DNA of 64,000 bases from Ancylostoma caninum (Eukaryota; Nematoda; Chromadorea; Rhabditida; Ancylostomatidae), in contig JBAJFG010000590.1 in the NCBI GenBank assembly GCA_037903475.1, forward strand, positions 434,001-498,000. Reading direction: 5' to 3'. The translations under genes and the position numbers were made by a program. The notes under the pieces were generated by a model, which made no database searches, was not told the origin of the DNA, and saw nothing but the letters and a program-made list of their open reading frames with translations. Numbering within the stretch: the stretch's first letter is position 1; the number at the start of each line of letters is the position of its first letter. Below are positions 34,146-47,032 of this stretch, piece after piece.

Positions 34146-37100
34146 AAATATTTCCGAATGTAAGACTCTACTGAACATATGAGGATCATTATTGTCACCA
34201 CTATCCTATGTAAATGACAGTGCCATTTATTTGACCAAAATAGCCTTCTTATTCAAATTCCTAGTTGAAATTTTATCTATTTATTTAATACACCACGAAG
34301 GTGTGCTACCGAATACAGTGCAAAGAGCATAAGTCAGTATCAGAAAGACGAACAAAAAAAAAGAATATAAGTACATAATATCACAGCATTCTTATGGGAA
34401 CTGTGCTGCGGTGCGAAATGGAAACGATATTCGTGATTCACTATGCGAGCCAAGCATTCTTCGCAGTTTGCAAAATTTGGGACCATTTTTACAGTTGCCA
34501 CATCCGCTGTATAAACTACACAGGGAGTACTTACGGTTGAATCAGATGGGACAATCGTATTCCCAATTCAATGAACTTCTTTCCTCCGCTCCCATTTTAC
34601 TACAATTGCCCTAAAAGCTCTGAATGCATATTTCCAGGGATTTTTTTCAAGGTTCGTTGGGCAAAGAATGGGAGGGACTTAACATTCCCTCAGTCATAGT
34701 TCGTTCCATGATGCACGCTTTGCCTGCCTAAGGAGAACCTGCACGGATCTATCTGAAGCATTTCCAGTTTTACAAACCAAACTCTCAACCAGAATGCAAC
34801 TGCCAGTCTTGTGAAACAAGTTGCTTTGTGTGATATTCCGTTTTTTTTTCACTATGACCTGCCCCTTTACAGCTTGCAGAGATGGTAATAGCAAGTAACA
34901 ATGTGACAGCTTTCTGTAAACACTCAAATTTGTTGTTGTCACAGTTGCCGCCTTTCTTCCCCAATCAAAAGGCGTCACACACAAGAAAAACATCCCCATG
35001 TATATCGCGTTAGCGAACAGCCAACATTTTGACGAATAGTCGCCGTTTCGTGATTTGCTGTATCCGACAAATTCCTAGCATTTTTTGCGGCACTTAGCGC
35101 GCGACGGTTTGAGTTCATGGTTGCAGAAAATCGCCACTAAACGAGGAAGTTTTCGGGTTCCGCTCGGCGCACTCATTTACGACTCTCGTAGTAGTAAATG
35201 CAGATGGGTCACATTCCACACATGGATGCACCAAAGAACAGCATCAGCGACCTAAATCAACCAGTTTTTACACAATGACAGGGGACAAGTAACCGTTAGA
35301 GTGATTTCTTTTCTAAGTAGAAGACTAATTTGTTTCTGAGACTTCTTAGAGTTGTTTGGATAAGAAGTGGACGATTCATTCCCTGATGCGCTCACAAATC
35401 ACAAATGTTCCTGTACTTTGCTTGTTTTTCTCGTCTGACCCAATTCCAGTCGATGTTTTGCGACTGCACAGCGAATGTTTGCAATTTCTAACATGGCGGA
35501 GCACAGATCACTTAACTGATTTCTACCTGTGAAAACAGCAGTACCGTACCTCTGAATTATTTCCCAGATATCATCTGGACGAGCTGACATCTACATGTTT
35601 TTCACTCATGGCACCTCCAAACATCCCTTGCTGAAGTCAGCAGTATGCTCGAAGATTGATGAGCAGCCAGTTTTGCAGAGGTTTGTTCTGCATACACAAC
35701 GTCTTGTAGCTGGAGTACGCATATGTATTCAAAAATTGAGATCTCAACTATCTTTAGGGCAAAAGCTCTGTAGCTTCGGGCCAAGATAGGAATTTTGAGC
35801 AGAGGGCGTAGATGGACAGATGGCTTCGACTACAACACCAATGGTGTCGCTTGATGAAACTGCTCGATGTCTGCGACTTCGCGTTTTTTTTCGTAGCATC
35901 GCCATAACTCCCTTCATTTTTGACCGTTTTCAAAGAGGAGGCGATATTCTGAATCAGGATGACTAATCTATCTGGTAGTATGCTCGAAATTCAAAAATTC
36001 GTGAATTTTTGGTGATCATGTAGCAAAATCACTAAAGGAGACAATAAGGAGAAACTCGCTACATCAACTCTCTCCTAATTCTATCCTCAGGTATTTTTCT
36101 TAGAATGAATAAAGCTAGCTCTTCATTTTTGTAAAGAAGTAGTTACACTGCACTAAGAATCTTTTTTTCGAACTCAGAACGTGATTAGGTATGCTGGTAG
36201 AATATTAAAGAAAAGTATTTAAAAACCTCTCAAATCTAATAGAACATCTCTGAGTTTTCAAGAGTTCCTCTGAGTCAGTAGGTAGCGAAAAGGTGTTTAA
36301 AATCAATACGAAAAGGATTATACCAGCAATGTTTTACTTGAAAGCAAAAATATACTCGATGAAAAATAGGCTTAACAAAAATATTCAGCCTTTACGCCTT
36401 TCGTCGTCTTAACATGAGTAGTTGGATCTCAGTTTTCGGAATGTTACCCTGAGTTTAACTGAGTCTAAGAAAGCAGATGCGTAAGATCTCACTCCACGTA
36501 AAGAAGAGCGCTCAACTAAAAAGTTTGTATTGGAAGCTAATGAATAATCAAATGATAAATTACAAAAAAAAAATAAAAACAATTGAGAAAATGGCTCAAC
36601 TTCCGTTTCGTATTTTACCCTTATACGGAAGCTGAGCTGAATGCGTAGGACTTCCCCCAGTACTCATCAATAAGGGAGGGGAAGTCCTATAATTCAACCT
36701 AAAATATGAATCAAAAAACCTCACCAACTCGACTGCATCCATGTCCTCTTTGTCTGCCGGGTGGGGAACTAAGAATACAGGCTAGGAATAGAAGGAATAG
36801 ATATACTAGATATACCCTCAAACTTGGGTAATTATACATTCGTGCACAGCTTCATCACCATCTGTACGGTTATGTGAAGACGTCATGGATACAAAAAAGG
36901 TTAACTGAAGAAAGGTTTCCTTCCTTTGATACGAATAACGTTGGGACTGAACAAAACAGATAGTACCACTAGTTGACCGGAGAGGAATTTACCGGATGCC
37001 CCAAGCGCCAGCTGCAGCAAAACCTTCGGCTCTCCAGATAGTATAGCGTACTAATGAAAATTGTCGCTCGGGCACCGCACCAGGCGGACTGGCTCATGGT

Positions 37101-37440
37101 CACCTGTGAAAATATAACCATTCGGGTGACCCGGTCAGGCTTGAAACTTCCTTGGATCAACGTGTTATTTATTGCATGAGTACACGCTTCGGTTCTTTTT
37201 CCTGTCAACACTCATCCTAGCAAAGCTTGGCACTAGCACAGTAGAAGTGGGAAAAGAAAGAACTTTTGTTGAATGTGCGAAACAACCACTCTTATAACTA
37301 GAACATGCGCAATCATCTTCACTGTAGACACTACCATGTAACTCTTACTCGACTTAGTTTAAATTCCGTCAGACTTCGTGTACTGCACTGCTAGCACATA
37401 AGAGTTTTTTTTAAACGTATTTGAAATCTACGTTCTCTTG
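34146..37440. other. intergenic with small hairpins and one CR1-like tail
   Basis: CTATTTATTTAATACACC at about 34275 looks like a reversed CR1-type 3' tail. A 12-bp stem (TAGGACTTCCCC / GGGGAAGTCCTA) spans about 36648-36692, next to a weaker stem at 36592-36637. No coding sequence was recognised. Confidence 0.4.
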
Positions 37441-37865
37441 TTAAAGGTAGCGTGTCACCTCGTTTTCGTGTCTGAGCTTTTATCAAATTCTGAATCTCCT
37501 CCACACTCTGAATCCAACGGTATACCTAAAATATTACAAATGCGTCTTAAAACCCTATTTTTAAACGTTTTTCGGGACGGGATTTGTAACAGCTTGTCTA
37601 GCCGAGTGGACGCGTGAAGCCGTTGATCTCATCGATCGGACACGTCTAGACGTGTTGGCCAACGCTGTAGACGTGACGGACAGCTAGCACACTCACGGAC
37701 CGCTCCGCCCAAGTGGTCCGTGAACTGCACTTTCGGACCCTCCGAAAACGGGGTTTTCGTCATTTTTATGAGCTTTGACGTACATCTTTGGAATCAGCGT
37801 GACGAGGAGGTATAGAGTCTGTTGGTATTTTCAGCCCACGAAACGAGGTGACACACTGCCTTTAA
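37441..37865 (+). mobile_element. TTAA-type MITE with 30-bp terminal inverted repeats
   Basis: The left end TTAAAGGTAGCGTGTCACC and right end GGTGACACACTGCCTTTAA are inverted repeats that continue into ACGAGGTG/CACGAAACG. The element is bounded by TTAA. The core (AGCCGAGTGGACGCGTGAAG..CGTTGATCTCATCGAT) is shared with the copies at 2003-2434 and 38851-39262. Confidence 0.85.
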
Positions 37866-38850
37866 AATGAATAAGCTTGTTTGTTGGTCCCGTCAAATGA
37901 CCCATGTTGAGCTTCTTTTGCACTTTTCAAAGCTGAATGGGCTCCAGCCTCTTCCCCGCACAGCGAAGTTTCCATAACTTTGCTAACCTATTCAACGTAT
38001 CGTTGCATCGTTGCAAGGCTGCAAGTGTCGCATAAGTTGTGATCGAATTAGTGATGCATGTGAAAGTTACTGCAGAGACATAATACTGTGGGAAAATTTA
38101 GAGTCAGTCTGTTTTGTTTTTCACCTCGGGAAGAACGGTACTTTTCTCTCTGCAGAGCAGTAACGTTCAAAATGTGCAGTTCAACTCGAACGCTGCACGA
38201 GAGTTCGTTTGCAAGTAAAACTGCACAAATTTGACTTCAAATGTTTGCCTTCTTCCATTAAATTCCATCCTGGAAACCTTTGGAATGTTGAAAATTGATG
38301 AATGTTTAATTGAATCAAGTGACAATCATTAAATTGCAAGCTTATTATTGGCCTCAGACCCTTTTCTTACATGTGAAACTGGACTGATCTGAACAGGAAA
38401 TTTAGTCCAATTGTTCGGTAACGGGCTCACCGATACTCCTATCTTATACAGTATTTATCGGAAACCTCCAGAAAGGTCATTTTCCAACGCCATGATTACT
38501 CAGCCATTCCATGTAGTGTAGCCATTCCATGTTGTGAACTTTCAAAACCCTAAAACAGTGTTGACAAACAGGTGCGCTACAATTTGAAAGAAGCGTGTCA
38601 CCATCGCAATGCCTAGACCAGCACGATCATCACTTGTAAGTCCTTAGAGGCGGTGTCCACCAGGTGCACAGCTTTGCGGCAAATGTCTCAAGGGGCATCG
38701 CGATTTTTCCAGAGAAAAGATACTTGAAAATCAGTTTCTTGACTAATTTATATGAGATCATGCATGAAATTGTGATCGCCTGAAAAATCCTTTCGTCTGA
38801 AAAATCTCGATAACGATGTTGAGGTGAAACACTGACTTTAATATATGTTA

Positions 38851-39262
38851 TTAAAGGCAGGGGCCCACCTGATTCAGCTGTTGGAGATATAGACATGTCC
38901 TAGACCTTCTCGCCATGTTGATCCCTGGGATGTACATCAACAGGCACAGAAGCGACGAAATCCCCATTTTTGAAAGGCTCGAACTGGATAAAAATTTGGT
39001 GCCCTGAGGCGGATCGCTCCAAGCTGTGCTGGCTGCCTGCCACGGCTGCCGCGTTGGTAACGAGTCTTGGCGTGTTCAATCGATAAGATCAACGGCCTCA
39101 CACGTCAACTCGGATGAGCAAATTGTTACAGAGCCCGTTCCGGGAGACGGTTTAAAGGCGGTTTCAAGACAATTTACCAATATCGCTGCATTCAGAGTGT
39201 CGAGAAGGTGCAGAATCTGCAATTACTTCAACTACGAATGTGAGGTGGACCTCTGCCTTTAA
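38851..39262 (-). mobile_element. TTAA-type MITE, copy 2 of the 2003-2434 type
   Basis: The ends TTAAAGGCAGGGGCCCACCT and AGGTGGACCTCTGCCTTTAA are inverted repeats. The interior aligns along its whole length with 2003-2434 in the same orientation. Confidence 0.85.
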
Positions 39263-39333
39263 GGCGCATACACGTCCTCCATTGGATATGGTAGTGTGGC
39301 TTCGATATTCTAATTTCCAGAAAGAACTTATCT

Positions 39334-39507
39334 GCAGATACGTATAGGAAACTCCAAACGTACGCAGACAAGAGTCGAGATCGCGGCGCGGCTCTCATGG
39401 GCAGAGACGCAGGCGCACACTATGCCGAGCTCCCGTGACTCTGCCCAAGAGAGCCGCGCTGCGGTCCTGACTCTTGACTGCGTCCGCTTGGAGTTCTCTG
39501 TATCTGC
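39334..39507. mobile_element. 174-bp fold-back element
   Basis: The left arm beginning GCAGATACGTATAGGAA pairs with the right arm ending GAGTTCTCTGTATCTGC over about 70 bp with some mismatches, through AAGAGTC..CGCGGCTCTC..GGGCAGAG. It has a roughly 30-base loop. Confidence 0.8.
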
Positions 39508-39561
39508 ATCAACTGGTTCTACTAGCGGGATAATATCCAGTAAAATAATACTACTATCAGG

Positions 39562-39811
39562 CAGTGGCGGACGCAGGGGGGGGGGGAATGAATGAGAATG
39601 GGTCGGCAAATTTTTGAAATTTCTTTACAATACATATAAAAATCTTGTACTGGTTTATTTTTACTTGTTTATTTTTAATATTATTTTTAATATAATTTTT
39701 ATTAATTATTTATTATTACAATCAACATTTTTATTAATTTTATTCCCCAAATGGTCCCCAAAACTGCGGAGACCCCACTTTTTTCCCACCCATTTTCTGC
39801 GTCCGCCACTG
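39562..39811. mobile_element. hAT-type MITE, copy 2, with intact 8-bp target duplication
   Basis: Terminal inverted repeats CAGTGGCGGACGCAG / CTGCGTCCGCCACTG are flanked by the perfect 8-bp duplication CTATCAGG (39554-39561 and 39812-39819), the hAT superfamily signature. The 250-bp body is AT-rich with a run of about 12 G inside the left end. A degraded copy lies at 1513-1784. Confidence 0.95.
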
Positions 39812-39819
39812 CTATCAGG

Positions 39820-40744
39820 AGATGGAGAATCGAGCAGAAACTCTTGATTTCTGGTGGTTTCTGGTCCCATACCTGACGCTGTAGGCCTCTATGGCGGGAT
39901 TTCTTAAGCTATACTTTGGCTGAGGCTTTCAGTGTCATGCTAAATATCTCCGTAGTATTGATACCACTTTCATGAAAGCTACCATCTGCCACTTTCAACT
40001 GCCGTTGTCTCTCCAACATACCTCATCTACTACATTTGGTGATTAAATTGGTGGATAAATTAGACTGGATAGCAGAGTGGATGAAGAGCGATGGGAATTA
40101 CCATGCGTACATATATGTGTATAACTGAAAATGCCGATTTTCTTCATAGAAATCGTTCCATTTTAACTTTTTCAATGATTTTGAAACGTTCCTAAAATGT
40201 ACCTAGGCCACTGTACAGAAACCTCAGTCAAAAAAAACCACACGCTGCTCATTCATGACTTTTTATTGGTTCTTTCTATTTTTCTCTATTTCTCCCCTCC
40301 CATAGCGAGAGATTGGAAGAAAAAGCAGCACGTTACTTTGGAATGACCCTCTCCCCCATATGTTCTCTACTTAACACATAAATGGTTGCAAGAGTACCTA
40401 TTGAAAGAGTGTAATAACCATATTTGCACGATTTTCTGATGATTCAGTGGTAGATGACGAATTTATAGCTAGACGCGGTTACGGTCTACAAACGCCATTC
40501 TTTGCAAGGTTTTCTGTCGGCGTTCATGGCCATGTTTTGCATGGATTGTTGGAATTGTCACGATACATGGACAAATGCATGTTGATTCATGCACTGACAC
40601 ACCTTGTTGCCATTATTGTACAAACGTCCGTGTTATACGACGTAAACAGCAATTTTCAAATTTGTCTCCACGTGAATGCGTTTAGTGGCCATACCACTAC
40701 CAAGGAATACCACGAAAGGACTAAATGTTCTTGAGGATTTCAAA
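39820..40744. other. intergenic, nothing recognised
   Basis: A frame at 40447-40734 (+) has no motif or splice support. Confidence 0.4.
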
Positions 40745-42281
40745 GTACAGCTGCAGTCTGGTAGGGCAGAGGTGGCATCTGGCAACTTTGTCCGCAATTA
40801 CGAACTTGTCCCGAAGTTGGCCAAATAATCAAATTTTTACACTTTTTTGATACGTATGTGGTGTGATTCGTTCAGGCCCCAGCACGGCTGTCCCGGAGGC
40901 AAGCTGGGCTTCGTGAAGAGGGCAAAAATCAAAGGGGGCTCCGTACAGGGTCCGAATCTGAGCCCCGAAAAAAATTGGGTTTTTGTGGGTCCCAAGATGT
41001 GCAATGCGTTGATAAAGCGAGGAGGAAAAAAGCTCGAGGAAACGACTCCTGGTACTTCCAGCTGCGCAATAACGGCGAGTGAGGACGAAAAAGTTCGATT
41101 GGAGCAGATCATTCATAGGTTCCCACTATCCGGAGGAAACGAGGCACTGCTGCGCTGCTGAAACTGCACGGATTGATTTGGAATCTTCGGTGAAATAAGA
41201 ACAAAGGGAATACTTGGAGTTCTTGGAAAAGACATTCCAAACATTTGCAAAGTAAAAAAGCTGTGTTAGGTAACTAAGTCCAGACTTCACGGATTCACTT
41301 CAAATTTTGGGCAAAAATGTGTCTCAGCGTGCACAATAAGTGTTTGAAATGGTTCCCCAAACCTATGTGAATGAAAAAATTGTATGCTCATTAAGTGGTC
41401 CAGCCCTTCGCACGAAGGGCTGGACCCGCAGCCGCGAAGGGCTGAGCCTTTCGTGGCACTTCAGAAGCATAGATTTTCTATTCAGACGCAATAGTTTCGG
41501 TGGATTTTTCATACACCTGTACCACTAATCTCGTGCTTTCATACGCACCTTAGTATGTCCCATGTCATATCCTTTTAGCAGAGATATAGCCTAAGAAATG
41601 TAAACTTTTTTATATCCTACGATGCGCCGACGGACAATAAGACAGCTCGCGTTTCATTTGCGTTCAAATCATTACCGCTTCCCCATTCAAATCAGCCCAG
41701 TGTGTTTCTGCACGTCTTCCAGTGGATCTTTGATGTATTATGTCGTCTTTTTCCTTGCTACTCATTCAAAAGTTGTTGTTCTATTTAAGCTGCCTCCCAC
41801 CTATGTCATCAGCGGTGGCATTGCTTGTAGAGGAATTCAGAATTCTCACTTCTTCCTCCTAGATTTATTACCACATACTTTTATGAAAGTTTTCTGTAAA
41901 GTCTGTATTGGTTTCTGTACTTTTTCCTTTAGAAATATTTCCTATAACTAACGTCGTTTTTGTCCTGCACCCTTTTATGCGCTTGTCGACGCATTTTGAA
42001 AGAACTTTATACTAGTATCCTTAGATATCCGTGAAAAACGCGTCAATTTGAATTCTTCTCAATGTCTCATTATCCAAGGGGGACTTCGTTAAATTTGGGT
42101 TTTTCAAAGCAGGCTTCGTTTTTGTTCCGACCCTACGGAAGGCTCGTGCTGGGGCCTGGATTCGTTCCATTCTGATGTCTCCCTTCTGCTATTTGGTAAA
42201 ATCTCCTCCAAGACTGCAGACAAAGTCGCAATTGCAGACAAAGTCACCTCAGGTGCCACCTCTGCCCTACCAGACTGTACC
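40745..42281. mobile_element. 1.5 kb element with long imperfect inverted repeats
   Basis: Bases 40750-40895 (including GTCTGGTAGGGCAGAGGTGG and CAGGCCCCAGCACG) recur inverted at 42125-42281. The arms are about 150 bp with gaps. No transposase was recognised inside. The frames 40847-41161 (+) and 42104-42361 (-) lie partly in the arms. Confidence 0.6.
41397..41426. repeat. perfect 14-bp-stem hairpin
   Basis: GGTCCAGCCCTTCG is followed by a 2-base spacer and its exact complement. A second GCGAAGGGCTGAGC copy follows at about 41433. It lies inside the 1.5 kb inverted-repeat element. Confidence 0.8.
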
Positions 42282-42500
42282 TTCTTCTCTCTCCACACTC
42301 TAAATAATGAATAAAGGCCACTGGATATTTTTATACGTAGATGCTCCCAAAGCACATACACACACTTACGGATCTGCGTAGAAAGTTTAGCTTACCCCAG
42401 TTCGCTGATTTATGACGTCATAGTAACTGCTAAAATGTTAGTGGTTGTGTACTAATATTATATTTTTGCAGCGTCGCAAGTATGAACTTGAGAATTCTAT

Positions 42501-42610
42501 TACATACAGGAAGCTCCAAATGTCTGCCTAGAGAGCGCCTGTGTCTGATCAAGGAGCCGTGCCGTGGCCACGCCCTTCTTGACTGTGGACATTTGGAGCT
42601 TGCTGTATGT
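42501..42610. repeat. inverted repeat of about 24 bp arms (110-bp fold-back)
   Basis: ACATACAGGAAGCTCCAAAT at 42502 pairs with ATTTGGAGCTTGCTGTATGT ending at 42610, one mismatch, with about 63 bases between the arms. Confidence 0.75.
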
Positions 42611-43922
42611 CTTGCTCCATTATGTAACCTAAGCCTGATAGCCCTCCATGCCCCCCTAAGAAAGCCACAGGTACGTGGCATTCCCTAAATCTAATGAAGC
42701 CGACTATTCGTAGTCCTTTCAATATTTTTTTATCACCTCCCATAATATCTTTTTTAGAAGAGGTTGTTATGCACTACCGTCATTATTTGGTTGATCCATC
42801 TACTCCTTTATCATGATAACTTCACTTTCTTCCCAATAATAAAGGAATGACGGTCCATAGACAACGACCGGGCGTGAAAATTGAATTTCGCCTCAGTGGC
42901 GTCACCCGTCGGATGCGACATTTAATTATTTTTCAAAGTACGAGCAGCTGTACAGTGGCAATGAATCTCCGAGAAGGAAGTTTTCCAGCTGGCGGTAAAA
43001 CAAAGTGCAATTTTGGATAAAAACTGCCGGTTCGGAGCAGTCAGAGCAATCTACTAATGTGCAGTTCGGAAGATAAACGACAGTGCATAGATCTCAAAGG
43101 ACAAGGCGATGAACAAACCTGGAAGAAGTAGCAATGAACGGTGAGATTCTCTTGAATACCGGGAGAGGATCTAATCACACCACTATCACACCCAAGGGTG
43201 TATCAAGAGGAAACAATAACTTAATAAAAGAGCTCCCAGTCCGTGCAGTTGCTACGAATTCTAGACATATCCAGAATGCAATATTGGTGGTAATAACGCT
43301 GAAAGCTTTGATGACCAATTGAACCAGGCAAACGAATTAGCCAGGGACCCTGCGGCAGATGGAGAGAGGGACCACAAAGACAGTGGTTTTTCAAACTTTT
43401 CTTTTGGCTGATTGAACTGCTGTTTTCGATGCGGGAAACACAACTCTTCTGGCAAAAAAATATTGGTATTCGAGGAATTCAAAAAGACATGGAACAAGTG
43501 GATACCTAACCAAAAAGAATATACAGTGGACGGCAACGGCGGTGGCCTATCTGCGGCCTCGAGAAGGACGCAGCCCAACCGCGCCGTGCGCTCGGTGTCG
43601 TCACCCGCGGAATGCTACTTCTAGGGTCTTTTCTCCCCGATTTGCTCGAAAATCTTTAGAGTCGAGTACAAAAGCTGTGAAAAATTGCATAACAACAGCA
43701 GTGTACATAGGTTAAGGCCGCGCGGCGCTGTTGCGCGACGTTATTCTTAAGGCCGCAGATGGGCCAACGCCATTGACGTCTACTGTATGTAGAGATAATA
43801 CCGAAGCCATGTCTAGCGTTTCTTAACTTCTTGACTGGAAAAAGTAGGTACCGTCGGATTCGAAGATCGTCGACTACTCGGGGTTTATGCTTTTATTTAC
43901 CTTTATCAACGGATAAACTAGA
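42611..43922. other. intergenic, nothing recognised
   Basis: Frames at 43134-43322, 43261-43578 and 43412-43624 have no recognised motif. Confidence 0.4.
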
Positions 43923-45674
43923 CTAGCGCCCCTTCGGGACGCTAGAAAGTGGGGAGGGCAGCCAATTGAGGTATGTGCAAAAGCTTCACATGTGTGGAAT
44001 GCTTAGAAAACCAGCTGCTTAGAAAAAATGCAAAACTAATCATTAGCTGAGCTCAAATACGAAATTCTCCTTATGTGTAGCGTATACTCTACAGGTCTGG
44101 CCGCCAACGTCGGGCTTCGAGTCTTCTCGCCACCTCAGCCTTGCTTGCAAGTTCCTAATCCCGCACCTACATGTGAAGCTAATCTCCGATGCACTGATAA
44201 TAGCTACTCTTTTTTGTCACATTTCTTACATGCCTGGACCCATTATTAACAGCCAGGAGATGCTCGACTCAGACGCGAATGAGGGCGTAGCGTGCCCCTT
44301 CTCCATCGCCAAACGTGCATCTTGGCGATCTCCCCACTATTGCGCCATGGCGGACCCATTCTCCATCGGTGCACCCATATTCTGGTGCTTATCCTGCTGT
44401 TGGGCCAGGGCAGACCCATCCTCCATTTGTGGATCTGTATCCTGGCGTTCTTACCCCTACTGGGTCAGCACAGACCCGATCCATCGGTGGGACTCGTAAC
44501 CCGGCGCTTCCCCTACTAATAGGCCCCTTGCGGACCCGGTCCCCATCCATGGACCCGTATCCTGGCGCTTTCTCCAGTATTGGGCCATAGAAGACCCAAT
44601 CCCAATCCGTGGACTCGTTGCCTGGCATCCCCCCTTTAATGGGCCCCTGCAGACCTAATGTCCATCGATGGACCCGTATCCTGGCGTTTCCTCCACTATT
44701 GGACCACGGCGGACCCTTTCCCCATTGACGGGCCCGTACCCTGCCGTTTTCCCAGTGTTGGGCCACGGCGAACCCTTTCTACATCGATGGACCCGTACCC
44801 TGCCGTTTTCCCAGTGTTGGGCCACGGCGAACCCTATCTCCATCGATGGGCCCGTATCCTGCCGTTTTCCCACTTTTGGGCCATGGCAGACCCCTTCTGC
44901 ATCGACGGACCCGTATCCTTCCGTTTTCCCACTATTGGGCCACTGCGGACTCTTTCTCGATCGGTGGACACCTATCATGATGTTTTTCTGAACTACGGGG
45001 CCCCGGCTCATCTATCCGTCATCACCGCAGCCGCACTCTTTGCAAATCTCGAAAGTGATGGAACAAAGTTAGGAAATATTTATAAAGTTTGATCAACTGC
45101 ACAAGTTGCACAAATGGTTTCAGAAAGTGTCACAACAGCTTATGATGATGCGTTCTTCATCCCGTGTATTTAATTGTACTTCTTAAAAACGGACGGATCC
45201 TCAAGCTGCATAATCCCCAGGGGACCTCAAAGAAAGGTGCGTAAGGGACATATCCCAAGTGAGGACATCGAGTGAATCCTTCGATACATCCTCCACGGTA
45301 TGCACACTTCTTTCCGAAGTGGTTATCCTCCACTGTTCCAAAGATGAGTGAAGTCAACAACAAAGCTCCGGCAGAGGGTCGACTCTGCTCCGTACATTGC
45401 TGATAGGCATCGTCAAATCGTTGTAAACACTGCCTCGCCTGGAGGGCTCGAGACTGCTAGACGGTGGTCCCGCAGCGAAATCCCGAATGCACCCGACTCC
45501 CACTACGTCCATGCACCTATGACGAAACATCGGCCGAATGCCCCATCAGCTTCGCATCCTCGCGAGGCACAGTCTATAACTGAGTCTCACGGCGAGCGCA
45601 TGCGATCACGTGCTGTCCCCCTATGTCTGCGCTCTAGGAAATTTTGTTGCACTGCCATGATTTATATAAGAGGA
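43923..45674 (-). mobile_element. non-autonomous Helitron, copy B
   Basis: This is the inverted homologue of 20713-21981. On the minus strand it starts TCCTCTTATATAAATCATGG at 45674 (host A outside) and ends GGGGCGCTAG at 43923 (host T outside), with the same terminal hairpin. It is 483 bp longer than copy A, mostly because its internal minisatellite is expanded. No Rep/helicase was recognised. Confidence 0.9.
44287..44992. repeat. minisatellite of about 12 units of ~60 bp inside Helitron B
   Basis: Units read like GGACCCGTATCCTGCCGTTT followed by TCCCA..TTGGGCCACGGC and CCCTTTCTCCATCGAT. Periodicity is 59-60 bases; a 60-base unit keeps frames open. The long frames on both strands (44389-44766 -, 44655-45011 -, 44658-45092 +) follow from this period. 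Confidence 0.9.
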
Positions 45675-47032
45675 TCTACTCCTTGTAGATTTGACCCGAG
45701 GTCATACTTTTATAATTCGTGCAGATAAGGTGCTGGCTACCTGTTTTGAACCAGGACTGTTCACATACTTCAAATCCGCCCCCTTTCACCCCATTGGATT
45801 TCCACACCCAAGGGGACGCATTAATCGCACCTCTGAGTCTCGAATCATTGCTTGTTTGTTATGCGCGCTACGACCCTTCGTAATTCTACATATGTATTGT
45901 CCATGACTACTTCTAAATCTAAACAAAAGTGTTTTGTAAGTCTCACGAGCAAATTTTTGCCGTATTAGACAGACTGGAATCCGGACTTTGCACGTCTTTG
46001 ACGAAACATTTGATTTGTTTTTCCAACACCAGGAACAAATTCGAATGCGACACATCACATTAACAAGGAATGCGCAAATCAGCCCGTGTTTTACTTACTA
46101 CACTTGCACTGGACATCCCTAATTTAATTTGGCTGCAAAAAACTCGCGTTAATTTCTAACGTAGTTGCAAGAAAGGAATGTGGGTCCGCATAGATGTTCA
46201 CGCCGTTTTCACGACATGTCATGATGAATTATCCCAATCCAAAGTGTTTTGTCGGCGGTGTACTTAGAAAATGTTTTCACCTCAGAGAAATGGACAGGTT
46301 TCTGAAGTGGCCGGTCACTGATGGATTTTCTGCGAAACACCTTGAATCTCACTGAGTGGACAACTTTCGATCACGTGGATTCCTACTTGGATCAAAGGAC
46401 AAAGCTCTGCTCAACGCTGTACCGAAATAGATGAATTTTAACGGGGGATAAAGCGCACAGGGAAATGTATCACAAATCAAGGAGCGAACCCGGATCAGTA
46501 AAATAAACCCAGGAATTGGAAGTAGTTTCTGGATCATTAAAGACTGGTTCTGAAAAAAAAAGCCCAAACAAACGGTGCGATTATTCTTCTATATCGATAA
46601 TTTTCCGGTTCTTATACTTTGAACAATTCTGAGAATGATGAATGAAATAGAAGAAAGCTGTGGGTGAAAAAGCAAAAAGGAGCCAAAATCTGGTGTGAAG
46701 AAAAGAAGTCGTAATGTGTCCTGTTCCATGTGCGTTCATTTTTGCTTCGAGCTATTAATGTTGCTGCCACCCTTAGTGCGTCGCACATTCATCTTCCGTG
46801 GAATCTTTCTACCAAATCGCGCACTATCTTCTCTTAAAACTGTGCAAATCCAAGAAAAACGAGGACCAAGCAAGTCGTGCACTATAAGCAGTTCTTGTCA
46901 AGGAGTTGCTCGGTTTCAACCTTGAGAGGAAAACAAGTTTTTCTAGCTCTTCCAGAAATAATTATTTCAAAACCATGGAAGTCGAAAGCGCGGCAGGCCA
47001 GGAAATTTGCTTTGGTAACCATATACCTATCC
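45675..47032. other. intergenic, nothing secure
   Basis: A CTTTTTTTTTCAG acceptor on the minus strand at about 46556 precedes short open frames, but no exon can be supported. Confidence 0.4.

Noticed and set aside
40829..41161. A gene at the frames of 95, 91 and 104 codons
   Set aside because: They are open in three frames on both strands, partly inside inverted-repeat arms, with no domain or splice support.
44287..44992. CRISPR-like regular repeats
   Set aside because: Units are contiguous and diverged with no unique spacers, in a eukaryotic transposon.
44389..45092. Overlapping 107-144-codon frames on both strands
   Set aside because: They are produced by the ~60-bp minisatellite inside a Helitron; both strands are open for the same reason.
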